36,891 nt of DNA from an uncultured Collinsella sp. (GTDB lineage Bacteria; Actinomycetota; Coriobacteriia; Coriobacteriales; Coriobacteriaceae). The translations under genes and the position numbers were made by a program. The stretch is from positions 1 through 36,891 of the forward strand of contig CABUUJ010000016.1 of NCBI GenBank assembly GCA_902494715.1. The letters are read 5' to 3'. Of this stretch, positions 15,113-24,311 are shown in pieces; the stretch's first letter is position 1; each line of letters opens with the position of its first letter. Under the pieces are notes generated by a model. The model saw only the letters and a program-made list of their open reading frames with translations, did no database searches and was not told the origin of the DNA.

Positions 15113-16519
15113 ATGCCTCTTGCTGATGTCTTTAGCCTGCTCGTTTTGGGCCAGGGTAAGTCCGGTCTTGATGTCGCTCGCTGGGCGCTTGCACATCCCG
15201 AGCGTGTGAGTGCCGTTACCGTATACGGTGGCGGCACGTCCGAGCCCAACGATGCCACGCGCTCGCTCGAGGCGCACGGGGCATCGTTTGTCTACGGAAC
15301 CGAGCAGGTCGAGGGCGCGTTTGATGTATGCGTGACGTGTCCGGGCATCTCGGAGTTCTCGGCATTCTTTAAGGCTGGCCGTGATCACGCTGCCCAGATT
15401 ATGGGTGAGCCCGAGTTTGCCTACCGTCTGTCTCCCCAAAATTGGATTGCCATTACGGGCACCAACGGCAAGACGACAACCACGTCACTGACCGATTACC
15501 TGCTTAAGGCAGCGGGCGAGGCGAGCGTTGCTGTCGGCAACATTGGCGAGCCTCCGGTGAACGAGATCGATGGTCGTGCGCATAACGAGTGGTTTGTGGC
15601 GGAGCTTTCGAGCTATCAGATCGCAACGACCCAGGAGCTTCACCCCCGTGTGGCGGTGCTGCTCAACATTACCCCCGACCATCTGGGCTGGCATAAGAGC
15701 CATAAGAACTATGCGCTCGCCAAGATTAAGCTCTTCGAGAATATGGTCGACGATGACCTGGTGATTGTTGACGTCGAGGATGCCGGTATCCACGAGTTCG
15801 ATGAGTACATCTATGTTCCGGGCCGTCGCATCTGCAAGGTTGCTTTTGACGAGCCTGCGGGCGAGGACGCCGCTTTTGTGCGCGATGGCAAGATGGTCGT
15901 TCGCCTGAAGGGCGTCGAGACCCCGCTCGTCGATACGTCCGAGCTTAAGATTTCGGGCCATCACAATGTAATCAATGCCCTGTGTGCTGCCACGGCGGCC
16001 CTGACGGTCGGCGCCGATGTTGACGGTGTGTGTCGCGGCCTGGTCTCGTTTCAGCCGCTGGAGCACCGCGTTGAGCCCTGTGGCGAGATCGATGGCGTGC
16101 GCTATGTTAACGATTCCAAGGCAACGAACACCGATGCGGTCGAAAAGGCCCTGACGGCGTTTCCCGATGACGATGTGATCTTGCTGCTCGGCGGTCACGA
16201 TAAGGGCACGCCGCTCGAGTCCTTTGCCCGCGTTGTGATGGATAACGTTCGCTCGGTGGTCTGCTTTGGCGACGCGCGCGAGCGCTTTACCGCCGCTATG
16301 GACGAGGCGGATGTCGACGGTGATGTCGATATCGCCCAGGCCGACGACCTGCGCGATGCCGTGGACGTTGCCCGTTCGCTCTCGAGCCGCGGCGATGTGA
16401 TCTTACTGTCGCCCGCCTGCTCTTCGTTCGATGAGTTCTCGGGCTACGAGGAGCGCGGTCGCGTGTTTAAGGACTATGTGGCCCAGCTTGCCGCTGCGTC
16501 CAATACGCAAATGGAATAG
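15113..16519 (+). CDS. murD: UDP-MurNAc-L-alanine:D-glutamate ligase
   Basis: A 468-residue cytoplasmic Mur ligase that adds D-glutamate to UDP-MurNAc-L-Ala using ATP. The N-terminal Rossmann-like domain begins LLVLGQGKSGLDVARWA. The ATP loop ITGTNGKTTTTS has Gly116 and Lys120. NIGEP, ELSSYQ and LNITPDHLGWHKS follow, and the C-terminal domain carries YVNDSKATN, LLLGGHDKG and LSPACSSFDEF. All are classical MurD landmarks. Length is normal. It lies 9 nt after mraY and 9 nt before the chosen ftsW start. Confidence 0.97.
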   Translation: MPLADVFSLLVLGQGKSGLDVARWALAHPERVSAVTVYGGGTSEPNDATRSLEAHGASFVYGTEQVEGAFDVCVTCPGISEFSAFFKAGRDHAAQIMGEPEFAYRLSPQNWIAITGTNGKTTTTSLTDYLLKAAGEASVAVGNIGEPPVNEIDGRAHNEWFVAELSSYQIATTQELHPRVAVLLNITPDHLGWHKSHKNYALAKIKLFENMVDDDLVIVDVEDAGIHEFDEYIYVPGRRICKVAFDEPAGEDAAFVRDGKMVVRLKGVETPLVDTSELKISGHHNVINALCAATAALTVGADVDGVCRGLVSFQPLEHRVEPCGEIDGVRYVNDSKATNTDAVEKALTAFPDDDVILLLGGHDKGTPLESFARVVMDNVRSVVCFGDARERFTAAMDEADVDGDVDIAQADDLRDAVDVARSLSSRGDVILLSPACSSFDEFSGYEERGRVFKDYVAQLAAASNTQME

Positions 16520-16528
16520 GGGTTGCCG

Positions 16529-18043
16529 GTGAGAGAGGAGAGCCCCCGACAGAATATGAGGAGGCCCGACTCGGACCGTGCTTCCTCGCAGCGCAGCACG
16601 CCGCGCGCCGGTCGTCGCACGCAGGGCATCGGCGAACGTTATATCGCCGGCGTCCCCGCACGTATCATGCGACCCCGCCTGGTCTTTTTGACCTGCCTGT
16701 TCTCGCTGGTCTGTTTTGGCCTGCTTATGGTGTACTCGGCTTCTTCAGTCGAGGCGCTTCACGAGAACGACTCCGCGACCTACTTTTTGTTCCGGCAGTT
16801 TATGTTCACTGTCGTCGGTGTTGCTGCCCTCGAGTTCATCGCGCGCGTTGCACCCGATAGCTGGTTTGGCGAAGGGGCGCTTAAACTTGCCCTTATCGCT
16901 ATGATGATCTTGCTGTTTGCGGTGTTCCTCTTTGGTAGCGGCAGCCGTGGCGCTACGCGTTGGCTGAGCATTGCCGGCATTCAGTTTCAGCCATCGGAGT
17001 TTCTCAAGCCGTTTGCCATTGCCTATTCTGCCATCATGCTCGATCGCGTGTTTTCGCCCGGCGGTAACATCAATGAGTTCCTTAAGGGCATGGGCTTATA
17101 TTTGGGCATATCGCTCGTCTTGATTTTTATTCAGCCCGACTTTGGCACCATCCTGATTATTCTGTTGACGATCATGTGCATGGCGCTCTTTGCCGGCCTT
17201 GACCCAAAATTCATTATCGGTGCGATTCTTGCTGGCGCCGTCATCATCGTGATCGCTCTTGTCGTCGAGCCGTACCGTATGGTGCGCATTCAGGTTCTCT
17301 TGAACCCTTGGGCAGATGAATATGGAGACGGGTATCAGGCAACGCTCGCTATTATGGCGTTTGCTTCGGGCGGACTGTTCGGCCGCGGTATCGGCAACTC
17401 AACCATGAAGTACTCGTATTTGCCCGAGGCACACAACGACTACATCCTGGCCATCATTGGCGAGGAGGTTGGCTTTTTGGGGACGCTGCTGTTTTTCTTG
17501 GTGTTTGCGATGCTGATCTACTCGGCGTTTCGAATTGCCGAGCAGGCCGCCGATCGTCGCGGGGCGCTCATGGCTTCGGGCTCTGCGGTTATCCTCGCGG
17601 TGCAGTTTTTGATCAACGCGCTGGGTATTCTCAACGTGTTTCCTATGACGGGTAAGCCGCTGCCGTTTATCAGCTATGGCGGCTCGTCGATTATCGTGTC
17701 GCTCATGCTCGCCGGGCTTATTTTACGCGTCTCGCACGAGAGCGCTCGACGCGATGAATACGATCGTCGTCGCGATAGCTTTGCCGTTATGGACGAGAGC
17801 ACTGCCGGTGTTCCCCATACGCGTGGGGAGCGCTCGTCGCGTGGCGGTTTTACCGTCTTGAACGGTTTTGCTTCGGAGTCGGATGCCCGTCCGCGCTCGG
17901 CGCCGCAGAGTCGCCCGCAACGACCGACGCCGCGCAATACGGGTGGCGGATATAATCGGATCGACTTGAATTCGGACCCGTCGGCGCGCTTGCGCACCGA
18001 CGACCAGGGGCCGCGCGTACGAAGGGACTACCATGACCGATAA
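16529..18043 (+). CDS. ftsW: SEDS-family septal glycosyltransferase FtsW
   Basis: A 504-residue polytopic membrane protein. A basic cytoplasmic tail (about 1-50) is followed by about ten membrane segments from RLVFLTCLFSLVCFGLLMVYSAS to PFISYGGSSIIVSLMLAG, then an Arg/Asp-rich cytoplasmic tail of about 110 residues. SEDS proteins polymerise lipid II and pair with a class B PBP, here FtsI. Family landmarks seen are GATRWLSIAGIQFQPSEFLK, QPDFGT and EAHNDYILAIIGEEVG. The start is GTG 16529, with AGGGG 6 nt upstream; TTG 16523 would add two residues but abuts the ribosome site. It overlaps murG by 11 nt. Confidence 0.94.
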   Translation: MREESPRQNMRRPDSDRASSQRSTPRAGRRTQGIGERYIAGVPARIMRPRLVFLTCLFSLVCFGLLMVYSASSVEALHENDSATYFLFRQFMFTVVGVAALEFIARVAPDSWFGEGALKLALIAMMILLFAVFLFGSGSRGATRWLSIAGIQFQPSEFLKPFAIAYSAIMLDRVFSPGGNINEFLKGMGLYLGISLVLIFIQPDFGTILIILLTIMCMALFAGLDPKFIIGAILAGAVIIVIALVVEPYRMVRIQVLLNPWADEYGDGYQATLAIMAFASGGLFGRGIGNSTMKYSYLPEAHNDYILAIIGEEVGFLGTLLFFLVFAMLIYSAFRIAEQAADRRGALMASGSAVILAVQFLINALGILNVFPMTGKPLPFISYGGSSIIVSLMLAGLILRVSHESARRDEYDRRRDSFAVMDESTAGVPHTRGERSSRGGFTVLNGFASESDARPRSAPQSRPQRPTPRNTGGGYNRIDLNSDPSARLRTDDQGPRVRRDYHDR

Positions 18044-19148
18044 GATGACCGTTGCTATCGCAGCCGGCGGCACGGCGGGACATATCAACCCCGCACTCGC
18101 CTTGGCCGAGGAGCTACGTGATCGTGGCCACCACGTTGTGTTTGTGGGTCAGTCGCATAAGCTCGAGGGTCGTCTGGTTCCCGAGGCAGGGTTCGATTTT
18201 GTGCCGATTACGGTTACGGGCTTCGACCGCTCTCGCCCTTGGACGGCATTGAGCTCGCTGTGGCGTGTCTATAAGGCGAAGCGCATGCTCGGCAGCCATT
18301 TTTCTAAAGCCTGCAAGCCCGATGTCGCTATAGGTTTTGGCGCCTATGTCGAGGTCCCGCTTCTGGGCTGGTGCAAAGACGCGGGCATTCCGTATCTGCT
18401 GCACGAACAGAACTCCGTTCCGGGCCTTGCTAACAAGATGATGAGTTCGCATGCCGCCCGCGTTTGCATCTCGGTGCCGGCAGCACGTTCCGCGTTTGAG
18501 CGCGAGGGCGATCCTGACCATGTGCTCATGACCGGCAACCCCGTGCGCCGTTCTGTGATCGAGGGAGATCGGGTTCGCGGTCGCAGGGCTCTCGACGTGC
18601 CTGAGGACGCCACACTCCTGCTGGTGTTTGGCGGCTCACTTGGTGCTCAACATCTTAATGAGCGCGTGGCTTCGCTTAAAAACGAGTTGCTCTCGCGCGA
18701 TAATCTCTATGTTTTGCATTCGACGGGCGCCGATGGCTTCGAGGACACCGAGCGTGCTCTTGCCCTGATGCCCGAGGAGGCGAAGCGGTATCGCGTCCAG
18801 CCCTACATCGACAATATGGGCGATATGCTGGCCGCGGCCGATTTGGTCCTCTCGCGCTCGGGCGCTTCGAGCGTTGCCGAAATCGCGGCCCTTGCCACAC
18901 CTTCGGTACTGGTGCCGTATCCGCATGCGACGGCCGATCATCAGACCACCAATGCCCGCTATCTGGTCGATGCCGGTGCTGGCGTGCTCTGCGCCGATGC
19001 CGATATCGATACCCAGGCGTTTGCCGATGAGCTGCTGCATCTTATCGATGATGCGCAGGCGCGCGATGCCATGCGTCAGGCGGCTCGCGGTTTGGCCCAG
19101 GACCGCGCTGCCGTCCTTTTGGCAGACGCGGTAGAAGGATTGCGTTAG
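18033..19148 (+). CDS. murG: Lipid II synthase MurG (GlcNAc transferase)
   Basis: A 371-residue peripheral membrane GT28 glycosyltransferase that adds GlcNAc to lipid I to make lipid II. The N-terminal G-loop AAGGTAGHINPALALAEEL is the family signature. FGAYVEVPLLGW, LLHEQNSVPGLANK and the second G-loop VFGGSLGAQHLNE follow, and the UDP-GlcNAc-binding SGASSVAEIAALATPSVLVPYP-type segment with HATADHQTTNA is present near residue 270-300. ATG 18033 is preceded by GAAGGGAC and lies within the last 11 nt of ftsW, so translation is coupled. Confidence 0.97.
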   Translation: MTDKMTVAIAAGGTAGHINPALALAEELRDRGHHVVFVGQSHKLEGRLVPEAGFDFVPITVTGFDRSRPWTALSSLWRVYKAKRMLGSHFSKACKPDVAIGFGAYVEVPLLGWCKDAGIPYLLHEQNSVPGLANKMMSSHAARVCISVPAARSAFEREGDPDHVLMTGNPVRRSVIEGDRVRGRRALDVPEDATLLLVFGGSLGAQHLNERVASLKNELLSRDNLYVLHSTGADGFEDTERALALMPEEAKRYRVQPYIDNMGDMLAAADLVLSRSGASSVAEIAALATPSVLVPYPHATADHQTTNARYLVDAGAGVLCADADIDTQAFADELLHLIDDAQARDAMRQAARGLAQDRAAVLLADAVEGLR

Positions 19149-19196
19149 TTAGACGGGATATCGCGGGTCGCCCTCGCGCGGATGCGGTAGGTGCGG

Positions 19197-19202
19197 TACA
19201 GT
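19197..19202 (+). promoter_or_regulatory. Weak candidate -10 box before murC
   Basis: TACAGT lies in the 97-nt murG-murC spacer, 43 nt before the murC ATG. No -35 box was seen. Same style as other TACAAT-like boxes before genes in this window. Confidence 0.25.
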
Positions 19203-19245
19203 AGACAGGTTACAGGCAGTGTTTACGCAAGGAGTACACGAGCAC

Positions 19246-20664
19246 ATGGCTGATTCCCAGACTGCAACCTCCGCGCCCGATTTCAAGAGCGCCCATTTTA
19301 TCGGTATCGGTGGCGCCGGCATGAGCGGCATCGCCCTCGTCCTTCACGAGCGCGGCTATGTCGTTACCGGCTCCGACCTTAAGACGTCGCGCTATATTCG
19401 CCAGCTTACCCGCGCCGGCGTGAAGGTGCATGTGGGCCATGAGGCCGCCACCATCGACGAGGTCAAGCCCGACGTCGTCGTGGTCTCTACCGCTATTCCC
19501 GAGTCCAACCCCGAGCTCGTCCGTGCGCGCGAGCTGGGTATTCCCGTGTGGCCTCGCGCCAAGATGCTCTCGGCTCTGGGCCACGGCTACACCACCGTCG
19601 CCGTCGCCGGCACTCACGGCAAGACCACGACCTCTTCGATGTGTGCCACCATGCTCGACCGCATGGGTCTGGACCCCAGCTTCCTGATCGGTGGCATTGT
19701 CGAGGGCTACGATACCAACGGCAAGAACGGCTCGGGCGACTATTTTGTCGCCGAGGCGGATGAGTCCGACAGCTCCTTCCTGTTCCTTAACCCCAATGTG
19801 GTCATCGTGACCAACGTCGAGGCCGACCATCTCGATCATTACTCGGGTATCGAGGAGATCGAGGCCACCTTCGCCAAGTTTATGAGTCTGGTGGGCGAGG
19901 ACGGCACGGTCATCGTCTGTGGCGAGGACCCGCATCTGGTCGAGCTTGCCAAGTCGACGGGCCGTCATGTGCTTTCCTATGGCTTTGCCGAGACCAACGA
20001 CATCGTCTGCGTGCATCCGGATGTCAAGGGCATCCAGAGCGACTTTATCGTTCGCTTTGAGGACGGCACCGAGCACGCTGTCGAGATTAAGAGCAACCCC
20101 GGTCGTCACAACATGCTCAACGCCACGGCCGTCTTGACCGTCGCCCATGTCCTAGGCCTCGATATCGACGCCGCCGCTAAGGCACTTTCGAGTTTTGAAG
20201 GCGTCCGCCGTCGCTTTACCCACGTGGGCGATATCGACGGCATCACGGTGGTTGACGATTACGGCCATCATCCCACCGAGATCAAGGCGACGCTCGCTGC
20301 TGCCTCTTCGCTGGGCTACAAACATGTCGACGTCGTGTTCCAGCCGCACCGCTATTCGCGCCTGCAGGCTCTGTGCGATGACTTTGCCGACGCATTCGCC
20401 AATGCTGACAAGCTGCTGTTGATTGACGTGTTCTCTGCCGGCGAGATGCCCATCCCGGGCGTCACGTCCAAGATGCTTGCCGATACCGTGCGCGCCAAGC
20501 ACCCCGGCAAGGAGGTCGTGTACTGCTCGAGCCGTCTTGAGCTCAATGAGGAGCTCGAGAAGATGGTGGGCGAGGGCGATTTGCTGCTTACCATGGGCGC
20601 CGGCGACGTCACGACGGTCGGCCCCGAGTTCATCGAGTATCTGACTGCCAAGAAAGACGCTTAA
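19246..20664 (+). CDS. murC: UDP-MurNAc:L-alanine ligase
   Basis: A 472-residue cytoplasmic Mur ligase that adds L-alanine to UDP-MurNAc with ATP, the first amino acid of the stem peptide. The N-terminal IGIGGAGMSGIA is the MurC signature. The ATP loop VAGTHGKTTTSSM has Gly122 and Lys126. EADESDSSFL, NVEADHLDHY, VVDDYGHHPTEI and FQPHRYSRL are all present. ATG 19246 is chosen because AAGGAG lies 11 nt upstream; a GTG at 19219 lacks a ribosome site. murB follows after 5 nt. Confidence 0.97.
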   Translation: MADSQTATSAPDFKSAHFIGIGGAGMSGIALVLHERGYVVTGSDLKTSRYIRQLTRAGVKVHVGHEAATIDEVKPDVVVVSTAIPESNPELVRARELGIPVWPRAKMLSALGHGYTTVAVAGTHGKTTTSSMCATMLDRMGLDPSFLIGGIVEGYDTNGKNGSGDYFVAEADESDSSFLFLNPNVVIVTNVEADHLDHYSGIEEIEATFAKFMSLVGEDGTVIVCGEDPHLVELAKSTGRHVLSYGFAETNDIVCVHPDVKGIQSDFIVRFEDGTEHAVEIKSNPGRHNMLNATAVLTVAHVLGLDIDAAAKALSSFEGVRRRFTHVGDIDGITVVDDYGHHPTEIKATLAAASSLGYKHVDVVFQPHRYSRLQALCDDFADAFANADKLLLIDVFSAGEMPIPGVTSKMLADTVRAKHPGKEVVYCSSRLELNEELEKMVGEGDLLLTMGAGDVTTVGPEFIEYLTAKKDA

Positions 20665-20669
20665 ACCCC

Positions 20670-21581
20670 ATGGGTCTGTTTAACGCCGTCATGGCGCTTT
20701 CGGGCATGATCGATACGGACGTAATTGAGGATGAACGCCTCGCGCGCCATACGAGCTATCGTATCGGCGGCAAGGCGGACCTCTTTGTGACGTGTCACAG
20801 CTATCATGCCTTGCGTCGCGCCGTGGCGGTGCTCGATCGTGAGCAGGTGCCGTGGGTCATTATCGGCAAGGGATCTAATCTGCTTGTTGCCGATGCAGGC
20901 TATCGCGGCGCCGTCATTTCGTTGGGGCGTGAGTTCCAGCGTACGGTTGTCGCCGAAGACGGTTGTACGCTGACGGTCGGTGCGGGCGTGATATTCGCTC
21001 GCCTAGTCAACGACGCGCTGTCGCGCAGCCTTTCGGGCCTTGAGTTTGCGGTCGGTATTCCCGGCTCCGTTGGCGGCGCCGTGTCCATGAATGCCGGCAC
21101 GCGAACCGAGTGGATTGGCTCGCTGGTCGAAGATGTCGTTACGTTTGACCCGAGCTCCGGCATCAAGCATTACGCGGGCTCGGAGATCGCTTGGGGCTAC
21201 CGTGAATGCAGCCTGCCGCGTAACGAGATCATTCTGGAGTGCGTGCTCAAGCTCAAACCTGCGCCCAAGGCCGATATCCGTGAACGTATGGAGCGGTACC
21301 TGACGCGGCGTAAGCGCACACAGCCCATGGGCTGTGCATCCTGCGGGTCGGTATTTCGCAACCCGCCCGATGCGAGCGTGGGCAAGCTCATCGAGGATTG
21401 TGGATTAAAGGGTTTTTCGGTTGGCGGCGCGGAAGTTTCGCCCGTACACGCTAATTTTATCGTTAATAACGGAACCGCCTCGGCCGATGACGTGGCCGCG
21501 GTTATCAGACATGTGCACGGAAAGGTGAGGGAGGCGTATGGCATCGAGCTCAGACCGGAAGTTAAATTCCTCGGCTTCTAG
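20670..21581 (+). CDS. murB: UDP-N-acetylenolpyruvoylglucosamine reductase
   Basis: A 303-residue FAD enzyme that reduces UDP-GlcNAc-enolpyruvate to UDP-MurNAc with NADPH. Landmarks are RHTSYRIGGKADLFV, IGKGSNLLVADAG, FAVGIPGSVGGAVSMNAG, AWGYRECSLP, the catalytic-Ser segment CASCGSVFRNP and the C-terminal GGAEVSPVHANFIVN with the Glu-containing IELRPEVKFLGF. The short spacing between domains fits a type II (Gram-positive-like) MurB. It lies 5 nt after murC, and ftsQ starts inside its last 44 nt. Confidence 0.97.
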   Translation: MGLFNAVMALSGMIDTDVIEDERLARHTSYRIGGKADLFVTCHSYHALRRAVAVLDREQVPWVIIGKGSNLLVADAGYRGAVISLGREFQRTVVAEDGCTLTVGAGVIFARLVNDALSRSLSGLEFAVGIPGSVGGAVSMNAGTRTEWIGSLVEDVVTFDPSSGIKHYAGSEIAWGYRECSLPRNEIILECVLKLKPAPKADIRERMERYLTRRKRTQPMGCASCGSVFRNPPDASVGKLIEDCGLKGFSVGGAEVSPVHANFIVNNGTASADDVAAVIRHVHGKVREAYGIELRPEVKFLGF

Positions 21582-22806
21582 AGCATCGAAACCAACCTTC
21601 CGCCGCGCCGGAGGGCGTTCCGGCGCACCGTCTCAGCCTCAACGTAAATCCGTTATGCCTTCTAAGCCTGCTGGGTCCGTGCGGCCTGCCAAGCGTTCGA
21701 CTGCCGGTTCGCAGCTTGGCGGACGCCCCGCGGCCAAAAATGTTGCTCGTCCGGTGGCACGTCCCTCGGTGACGCCCAAACCGGCGATGGGTGCCATACC
21801 TTCTCGCCCCATAGCGTCGCCCAAGCCCTCGTTGGGGGCAAAGGTGACGCGTCCCGGTCGCGCGTTGGGTGCATCTAAGCCACGTATGCTGACGTCGGTG
21901 TCGGCCTCCGCAAAACCTCAATCGGGCAAAAAGGGCTCTAATCCGTTGTCATCGATCGGCGCTTTGGCAAATCATGCGGCGGGTGCCGCTTCTGCCGTTA
22001 AGGGCAAGGGCAAAATCGTGGGCGGCATCCTTGCCGCTCTGGCAGTGCTTGCAGTCGTTGCCGTCGTCGTCATTAACTCTGGCCTGTTCGCCGCTACCGA
22101 TATTCAGATCCAGGGCAGCGAGCATGTGACCAAGCACGATGCCATCCAGCTGATCGATCTGCCCGAGAACACGTCGCTGTTCAATGTAAATCCCGACCAG
22201 ATTACCGAGGGCCTCAAGCAAAATCCGTGGGTCTCGGGCGTGGATGTCCAGCGTCATTTTCCCCATACGCTCATCATCACGCCGACGGAACGCAAGGTTA
22301 TCGCAATCGCCTACATTAGCTCCGACGATCTTGCATGGGCGATCGGGGACGATGACACATGGATTGCACCGCTGTCTACCTCGGTCGATGTCGACGACCA
22401 GGGCAATGTCACCACAACGGGGGAGGGTGCCAATACTCTAAATGGCATCGATGCCGCCCTAGCGCTCGCCAAACATTACGGTGCCGTGCTGCTGACCGAT
22501 GTCTCGGCCGATGTCGCACCGGTTTCGGGGCAAGCGGTAAACTCCAAGGCCGTCAAGGCCGGCCTAGATTACGTTCGCGGTTTCTCAAGTGAGTTCCTGG
22601 GCCAGGTCAAGGATATTTCCACGCCCTCGGTCGAGGCCATCTCGGCGAACCTCGATAACGGTATCGAGGTGTCGCTCGGCGATTCGGACGATATTGCCAA
22701 AAAGGAGCGCATCGTGACCAAGCTGCTTTCGCAGGTGGAGGGCGTGACGTATATCAACGTTCGATCTCCTGGCAACTATACGTTTAGGAATGCGCCGACC
22801 TCGTAG
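21538..22806 (+). CDS. ftsQ: Cell division protein FtsQ/DivIB
   Basis: A 422-residue single-pass membrane protein. The first ~158 residues are a basic, Pro/Ser/Ala/Arg-rich cytoplasmic tail with low sequence complexity. A membrane segment lies at about 160-182. A POTRA domain follows (about 186-255: IQIQGSEHVTKHDAIQLI, LKQNPWVSGVDVQRHFPHTL, ERKVIAIAYI), then the beta domain. The POTRA and membrane layout are typical for FtsQ, which bridges FtsL and other divisome parts. ATG 21538 follows GGGAGGCGT and overlaps murB by 44 nt. ftsA, which follows ftsQ in many bacteria, is absent, as is common in actinobacteria. Confidence 0.92.
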   Translation: MASSSDRKLNSSASRASKPTFRRAGGRSGAPSQPQRKSVMPSKPAGSVRPAKRSTAGSQLGGRPAAKNVARPVARPSVTPKPAMGAIPSRPIASPKPSLGAKVTRPGRALGASKPRMLTSVSASAKPQSGKKGSNPLSSIGALANHAAGAASAVKGKGKIVGGILAALAVLAVVAVVVINSGLFAATDIQIQGSEHVTKHDAIQLIDLPENTSLFNVNPDQITEGLKQNPWVSGVDVQRHFPHTLIITPTERKVIAIAYISSDDLAWAIGDDDTWIAPLSTSVDVDDQGNVTTTGEGANTLNGIDAALALAKHYGAVLLTDVSADVAPVSGQAVNSKAVKAGLDYVRGFSSEFLGQVKDISTPSVEAISANLDNGIEVSLGDSDDIAKKERIVTKLLSQVEGVTYINVRSPGNYTFRNAPTS

Positions 22807-22878
22807 CGTCTTCTAGCCTTTGTTGACGGGGCATACCGCGCCGTTTATCTGGTTTGTTTGATTTTCACCGCCAATTAT

Positions 22879-22911
22879 TTGACTGATGCGTTCATAATGT
22901 GCAAACATAAT
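22879..22911 (+). promoter_or_regulatory. Candidate ftsZ promoter region
   Basis: TTGACT at 22879-22884 is a good -35, followed by two CATAAT boxes at 22893-22898 and 22906-22911, 13 nt apart. Neither gives a standard 17-nt spacer (8 and 21 nt), so the exact start is unclear. The 198-nt ftsQ-ftsZ gap is the largest in the cluster and must carry ftsZ control. Confidence 0.4.
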
Positions 22912-22930
22912 ACGGTTTACCTTTGCATTT

Positions 22931-22948
22931 ACTTTCAACTTGAAGGTT
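22931..22948. promoter_or_regulatory. Dyad before ftsZ sharing a 14-mer with the mraZ region
   Basis: TTCAA-C-TTGAA (22934-22944) is a perfect palindrome inside a 17-bp dyad with one mismatch (22931-22947). TCAACTTGAAGGTT (22935-22948) is identical to 8407-8420 upstream of mraZ. Confidence 0.4.
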
Positions 22949-23004
22949 AACGTGCGCAGGGGTCAACCCATGCTATGGCTATAACCTTTGTTCGGAGGAC
23001 CGAC

Positions 23005-24159
23005 ATGCACGAGACAGAGATCAACAACTACCTTGCCGTCATTAAGGTTGTCGGCGTCGGTGGCGGCGGTACCAACGCGGTCAATCGAATGATCGAAGAG
23101 GGCATCCGCGGCGTCGAGTTTGTTGCCATCAACACCGATGCTCAGGCACTCGCGATCTCTGATGCCGATATCAAGGTGCACATCGGCACCGACTTGACCC
23201 GCGGCCTGGGCGCTGGCGCTAACCCCGAGGTCGGCCGTAAGGCTGCCGATGAGTCCCGCGACGACATCGCCGAGGCGCTCGCTGGCGCCGACATGGTGTT
23301 CATCACCTGCGGCGAGGGCGGCGGCACCGGTACCGGCGCTGCTCCCATCGTTGCCGATATCGCGATGAACGAGGTCGGCGCGCTGACCGTCGCCGTCGTG
23401 ACCAAGCCCTTTACCTTTGAGGGCCGCAAGCGCAAGAAGAGCGCCGAAGAGGGCATTAAGACGCTCTCCGATTGCGTCGACACCATGATCGTTATCCCTA
23501 ACGACAAGCTGCTCGACATCGCCGAGAAGAAGACCACCATGCTCGAGGCCTTCGCAATCGCCGATGGCGTCCTTTCCCAGGGCACCCAGGGCATCACCGA
23601 CCTCATCACCGTCCCCGGTATCATCAACCTGGACTTCGCCGATGTTAAGACCATCATGAAGCAGGCCGGTACCGCTATGATGGGCATCGGTACCGCTTCT
23701 GGGGACACCCGTGCCGTCGACGCCGCCCAGCAGGCTATTTCCAGCCCGCTGCTCGAGAGCTCCATCGATGGTGCCACGCGCGTCCTGCTTTCCATTGCCG
23801 GTTCCAAGGACCTGGGTATCCAGGAGATCAGCGACGCTGCCGACGTTGTCGCCAACGCCGTCGACCCCGAGGCCAACATTATCTTCGGTACCGTTGTGGA
23901 CGAGTCTCTGGGCGACCAGGTGCGCATCACCGTTATCGCTACGGGCTTCTCCGACTCCAACGTCAACCGTCAGGACGAGCTCTTCGCTGCTCAGCAGTCC
24001 CAGAGCAAGGCCGCTGCTTCTGCCGAGCCGCAGCGCACCGCTCCGGCTGCCAGCCCCGCTCAGGCTGCCCCGACTCGCAACGTCGGTGGTACCGAGCTGC
24101 CCAACTTTGGCAACGACCAGTTTGAGCTTCCCGACTTCCTCAAGCGCGGCAGCTTCTAG
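23005..24159 (+). CDS. ftsZ: Cell division GTPase FtsZ
   Basis: A 384-residue bacterial tubulin that polymerises into the Z-ring. The N-terminal IKVVGVGGGGTNAVNRMIE, the NTDAQAL segment, the tubulin signature GGGTGTG at residues 105-111, the GLITVPG-like ITDLITVPGIINLDFADV and the T7-loop region are all present. A Gln/Ala/Ser/Pro-rich linker follows, then the conserved tail FELPDFLKRGSF that binds partners such as SepF. ATG 23005 is chosen because CGGAGG lies 7 nt upstream; ATG 22975 has no ribosome site. A strong terminator follows. Confidence 0.98.
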   Translation: MHETEINNYLAVIKVVGVGGGGTNAVNRMIEEGIRGVEFVAINTDAQALAISDADIKVHIGTDLTRGLGAGANPEVGRKAADESRDDIAEALAGADMVFITCGEGGGTGTGAAPIVADIAMNEVGALTVAVVTKPFTFEGRKRKKSAEEGIKTLSDCVDTMIVIPNDKLLDIAEKKTTMLEAFAIADGVLSQGTQGITDLITVPGIINLDFADVKTIMKQAGTAMMGIGTASGDTRAVDAAQQAISSPLLESSIDGATRVLLSIAGSKDLGIQEISDAADVVANAVDPEANIIFGTVVDESLGDQVRITVIATGFSDSNVNRQDELFAAQQSQSKAAASAEPQRTAPAASPAQAAPTRNVGGTELPNFGNDQFELPDFLKRGSF

Positions 24160-24183
24160 TTCGTTTTTCTCAACGACCTGCAT

Positions 24184-24214
24184 GGGGTGCGTCCGATTGG
24201 GCGCACCCCTTTTT
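24184..24214 (+). terminator. Rho-independent terminator after ftsZ
   Basis: GGGGTGCGTCC (24184-24194) pairs with GGGCGCACCCC (24199-24209) with one wobble and the loop GATT, then five T residues. Confidence 0.92.
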
Positions 24215-24311
24215 GTTGTGTTTTGCCTTTGTAAACGAAAGCCTCCAATCTCCTTACGTTCCCTTTACGTTTGGTCCCTACCGCTGCGGGTATCCTTTTT
24301 GATGAAGTATG

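Noticed and set aside
22879..22920. Possible dif site (CATAATGT and ACATAATAC) before ftsZ
   Set aside because: The two halves are direct rather than inverted copies, and the match to known dif cores is poor. They look more like repeated -10 boxes.
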